From CAYZBF01 sp964476585 (GTDB lineage Bacteria > Hydrothermota > UBA3072), in NCBI GenBank assembly GCA_964476585.1, contig CAYZBF010000009.1:1-61370 (forward strand): DNA of 61,370 nt. Direction: 5' to 3'. Position 1 is the stretch's first letter, and each line of letters begins with the position of its first letter. Below the pieces are notes generated by a model. It had not been told where the DNA came from and did not search any database. It saw only the letters and a program-made list of their open reading frames with translations. Shown in pieces: positions 59,125 through 61,370 of this stretch. The position numbers and the translations under genes are program-made.

Positions 59125-60234
59125 ATGTTATTTCCTACTCAGGAGATTGGAAGCATAGCCAGACCAAACTGGCTTAGAAAGAAACTACGAGGAGTTAAAC
59201 TTGAGGAATCCGACTTGGATGAGCTCGAGCACTGGGTCAAATTCTCATCTTTTGAGCGTCAAGAAGAACTAAAATCCATACTTGTAAAAAAGGAGCTAAA
59301 TGAGGAGGATAAAAACACACTCAAAGACTTTTCAAGCCTGTTAGTTATAAGATGCTATGAAAAACTTGGGCTTGATATTATCTATGATGGAGAACAGCAT
59401 AGAACTGAGATGTATCAGGAGCCCATTTCCTATTTTGGTGGATTTAAGTTTTATGGAGAGGTGAGAAGTTTCGATAACAAATACTATAGAAAAGCTGCCT
59501 GTATCGGAGAACCAAAATTAAACCGTCTCTATCATCTTGATGAGTTTAATTATGTAAGAAACTTAACTACTAAACCTCTCAAAGTTCCCATAACAGGTGC
59601 ATATACCTTCACAAACTGGTCCTTTAATGAGTATTATCTTAAGAAATGGATCAATAGAGAAAGTAGTAGGGGGATGGCTATCTATAAGGCGAATTATGAG
59701 CTTGCTCTCAAGCTTGCAAGGAATATAATCCGGCCGAATCTGCTTGCTTTAGTTAAAGCTGGAGCTACATTAATCCAGATAGATGAACCCGCTGCGACCA
59801 CAGAGCCAGAGGAGATAGAAATTTTTGTGGATAGTTTTAATGAGTCAACAAGAGAGATTAGAGATTGTAAGTTCAACCTTCATGTGTGTTTTAGTGATTA
59901 TTCACTCCTTTATCCAGAGATTCTTAAACTACGGAACTGTTGCCAGTATACCTTTGAATTTGCCCAGAGTAATAGCTATGACTTCTTAGAACTGATGAAG
60001 AAGCACTCGGATGATAGAGAGATAGGCCTCGGGGTAATAGATGTGCATACTGATAAAATTGAGAGCCCAGAATTCGTAAGGGATAGAATTCTGAGAGCTA
60101 CAAAACTCATAGAGCCTGAGCGGATTTATGTAAATCCAGACTGTGGCCTTCGGACAAGGTCCTGGAGAGTGGCTTTTAAAAAACTTGAAAATATGGTAAA
60201 AGGTGCATTACTTGCAAGGAAGGCGGTTTCCTAA
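59125..60234 (+). CDS. Short MetE-like methionine synthase, intact zinc site
   Basis: 369 residues from ATG 59125 (GAAGGAG upstream); an in-frame ATG at 59095 overlaps the preceding gene. Core MetE fold: LGLDIIYDGEQHRTEMY, AGATLIQIDEPA (substrate site), and zinc ligands His/Cys in LHVCFSDYS, Glu in YTFEFAQSN, Cys in VNPDCGLRTR. The N-terminal MetE half for folate binding is absent, as in core-MetE enzymes that take the methyl group from corrinoid proteins or another donor. Forms an operon with the MTHFR fusion and the divergent paralogue. Confidence 0.8.
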   Translation: MLFPTQEIGSIARPNWLRKKLRGVKLEESDLDELEHWVKFSSFERQEELKSILVKKELNEEDKNTLKDFSSLLVIRCYEKLGLDIIYDGEQHRTEMYQEPISYFGGFKFYGEVRSFDNKYYRKAACIGEPKLNRLYHLDEFNYVRNLTTKPLKVPITGAYTFTNWSFNEYYLKKWINRESSRGMAIYKANYELALKLARNIIRPNLLALVKAGATLIQIDEPAATTEPEEIEIFVDSFNESTREIRDCKFNLHVCFSDYSLLYPEILKLRNCCQYTFEFAQSNSYDFLELMKKHSDDREIGLGVIDVHTDKIESPEFVRDRILRATKLIEPERIYVNPDCGLRTRSWRVAFKKLENMVKGALLARKAVS

Positions 60235-60323
60235 ACCTTTAATCCTTATCACTTACTCCTTAACATTTGGCTGTCGCCTGTAATTGTTCACTGATTACTT
60301 AAGGCTGATAATCTAGGACTATT

Positions 60324-61131
60324 CTATCGACTTCCTTTCTCATCAATAATCAGCGTCTTCAACTCTCTGGTAAGTTTTTCAATATGCTGGTAATATTCCT
60401 TATTCTTTAAATCCCTGCTTGCTTTTTCATCAGCAATCACAAGTAAATCTTTATGCATCTGGAGTATTGAAGCTGTTACCTGGGCGGTTATTGGTCCCTC
60501 AATCGCTTTTGTAAGAACCTTAGACTTATCGCTCCCACTCGCTAAAAGGAGACAACATTTTGCATCCATTATTGTTCCAACACCCATTGTAATTGCGAAC
60601 TTTGGAATACCCTCTTTCTTCTTGAAAAATCGTGCATTATCTTTTATAGTCTCTGCATCAAGGGTTTTTATTCTTGTCCGTGAACCTAGAGACGAACCAG
60701 GTTCGTTAAAGCCTATATGCCCATCTCTACCAATTCCAAGTAATTGTAAATCTATTCCTCCAACTTTTCTTATTTCCTCCTCATACCACCTACAAAACGC
60801 CTCAATGTCTTTCACTAATCCATTCGGAATATGAATGTGGTCAGGGTTAATGTTTATGTGTTTGAAAAATTCTTTTTGCATGTAATAATGATAACTCTGG
60901 GGATGAGTAGAGGGAATTGGATAATATTCATCCAAGTTAAAAGGTAGTAACTCTCGAAAAGTCAAGTCCTTCTTCTATATGCATCCTTATTAATTCTTTA
61001 TATGTCCCGATGGGAGTTGAGCCAGATACAAGTCCTAAAACTGAATCTGGTTTTTCACGGATTTGCGCAGATATAATTTTTGCTGCTCTTTTTGACATTA
61101 AATCGTAATCCTTTTCAATAATTACTCTCAT
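60324..61131 (-). pseudogene. nagB: Glucosamine-6-phosphate deaminase, one-base frameshift
   Basis: Two overlapping frames give one NagB. Frame 1 (61131-60937) reads MRVIIEKDYDLMSKRAA and GLVSGSTPIGTYKELI, ending FSRVTTF. Frame 2 resumes NLDEYYPIPSTHPQSY, with GIGRDGHIGFNEPGSS and the rest to 60324. The shift lies in a run of four A (60939-60942 on plus) where three would restore TTFNLDEYY. Joined length (about 268) equals NagB, and catalytic Asp, His and Glu regions are intact. Assembly error or a recent mutation; SD AAGGAAGGG is present. Confidence 0.8.
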
Positions 61132-61370
61132 TTTTCCCTTCCTTTTAAATTATTTCTGATTGCTTCTTTATATTCATTAGTTACCTTATTAACAAATAAG
61201 ATACTTTTCTGGTGATGTCAAGGACAATAACTCAGTTTGCGATATTTACCGCTGTAGTTGACTCGTTGACAAAAATCACTATATAATCTATGTTGGATTA
61301 ACAAGTTCTGAGTTATGGATTAAGGATTAAGGATTAAAATATAAGGAGTGAAGATTAAGTGCATTGGAAG
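61132..61370. other. Intergenic end region with promoter-like and gene-start-like elements
   Basis: Plus strand TTGACT (61258-61263), 16-bp spacer, TATATA (61280-61285). GGATTAA repeats three times near 61315-61335 (period 7). AAGGAG (61343-61348) lies 10 nt before GTG 61359, which may start a gene that runs out of the window. Confidence 0.4.

Noticed and set aside
1..61370. CRISPR arrays and rRNA genes
   Set aside because: No regularly spaced identical repeats with unique spacers and no rRNA-like conserved blocks were seen; the tandem repeats present are directly adjacent and degenerate.

Overview
The window is about 61 kb of AT-rich bacterial DNA from a Gram-negative-type (outer-membrane) organism with anaerobe-like metabolism. 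Evidence for this includes LolA-like carriers, beta-barrel proteins, an LGC lipoprotein, glycine dehydrogenase subunit 2, a MutL-family ASKHA protein, NifS/NifU, and folate-independent-type methionine synthases. No rRNA, tRNA or other marker fixes the taxon. The mix of envelope and metabolic families would fit an uncultured lineage such as WOR-3/Stahlbacteria or a relative, but that is a guess. The sequence looks like a metagenome-type scaffold: one 100-N gap is flanked by an exact 55-bp duplication.

Layout. 1-3380 is an accessory region: the 3' end of a TrmO-like gene, a TauE/SafE exporter between two integron attC-like palindromes, a methyltransferase/DUF59/methyltransferase cluster, and a decayed RAYT transposase beside two REP-like hairpins. 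3644-8388 (minus) is an ABC export module (LolA-like protein, barrel, ATPase, two FtsX-type permeases). 8498-13904 (plus) is galT, then a YHS-containing permease, nifS, nifU, nadA and a Cys-rich MarR regulator. 13888-15216 holds decayed DUF438 and DHOD-like pieces and a trypsin-like protease. 15412-23388 holds a serA-like gene, a 1543-residue sigma-54 activator, three upstream activator-like palindromes, a sigma-54-type promoter, a tiny repeat peptide gene, an Sm-fold-like protein and an orphan histidine kinase.

23427-44244 is almost all minus strand: a DUF4175 operon, a class I glutamine amidotransferase, a secreted PLD/OB-fold protein, a lipid kinase, a GcvPB/MutL operon, an operon with a membrane spermidine-synthase-like protein, DUF4159, a Xer recombinase and envelope proteins, and a hybrid sensor kinase. 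44382-54915 (plus) has a broken flippase, a HEAT-repeat protein, a glycosyltransferase plus GH130 phosphorylase, and a second export module (PhaR-like regulator, RND/MMPL pump, LolA-like protein, barrel). 55146-61370 has an AbiEii-like remnant with a strong operator, an SPL-type radical SAM protein, a homocysteine methyltransferase/MTHFR fusion with two short MetE-like genes, and a frameshifted nagB.

Recurring themes. Many promoters have a TTGAC-type -35 and a TATAAT-type -10 separated by 16 bp, and in at least seven genes the ATG lies only 6-8 nt after the -10, which predicts leaderless mRNAs. Several intergenic stretches carry degenerate short-period repeats, often as inverted pairs. The most distinctive candidate system is the sigma-54 circuit at 16615-23177.
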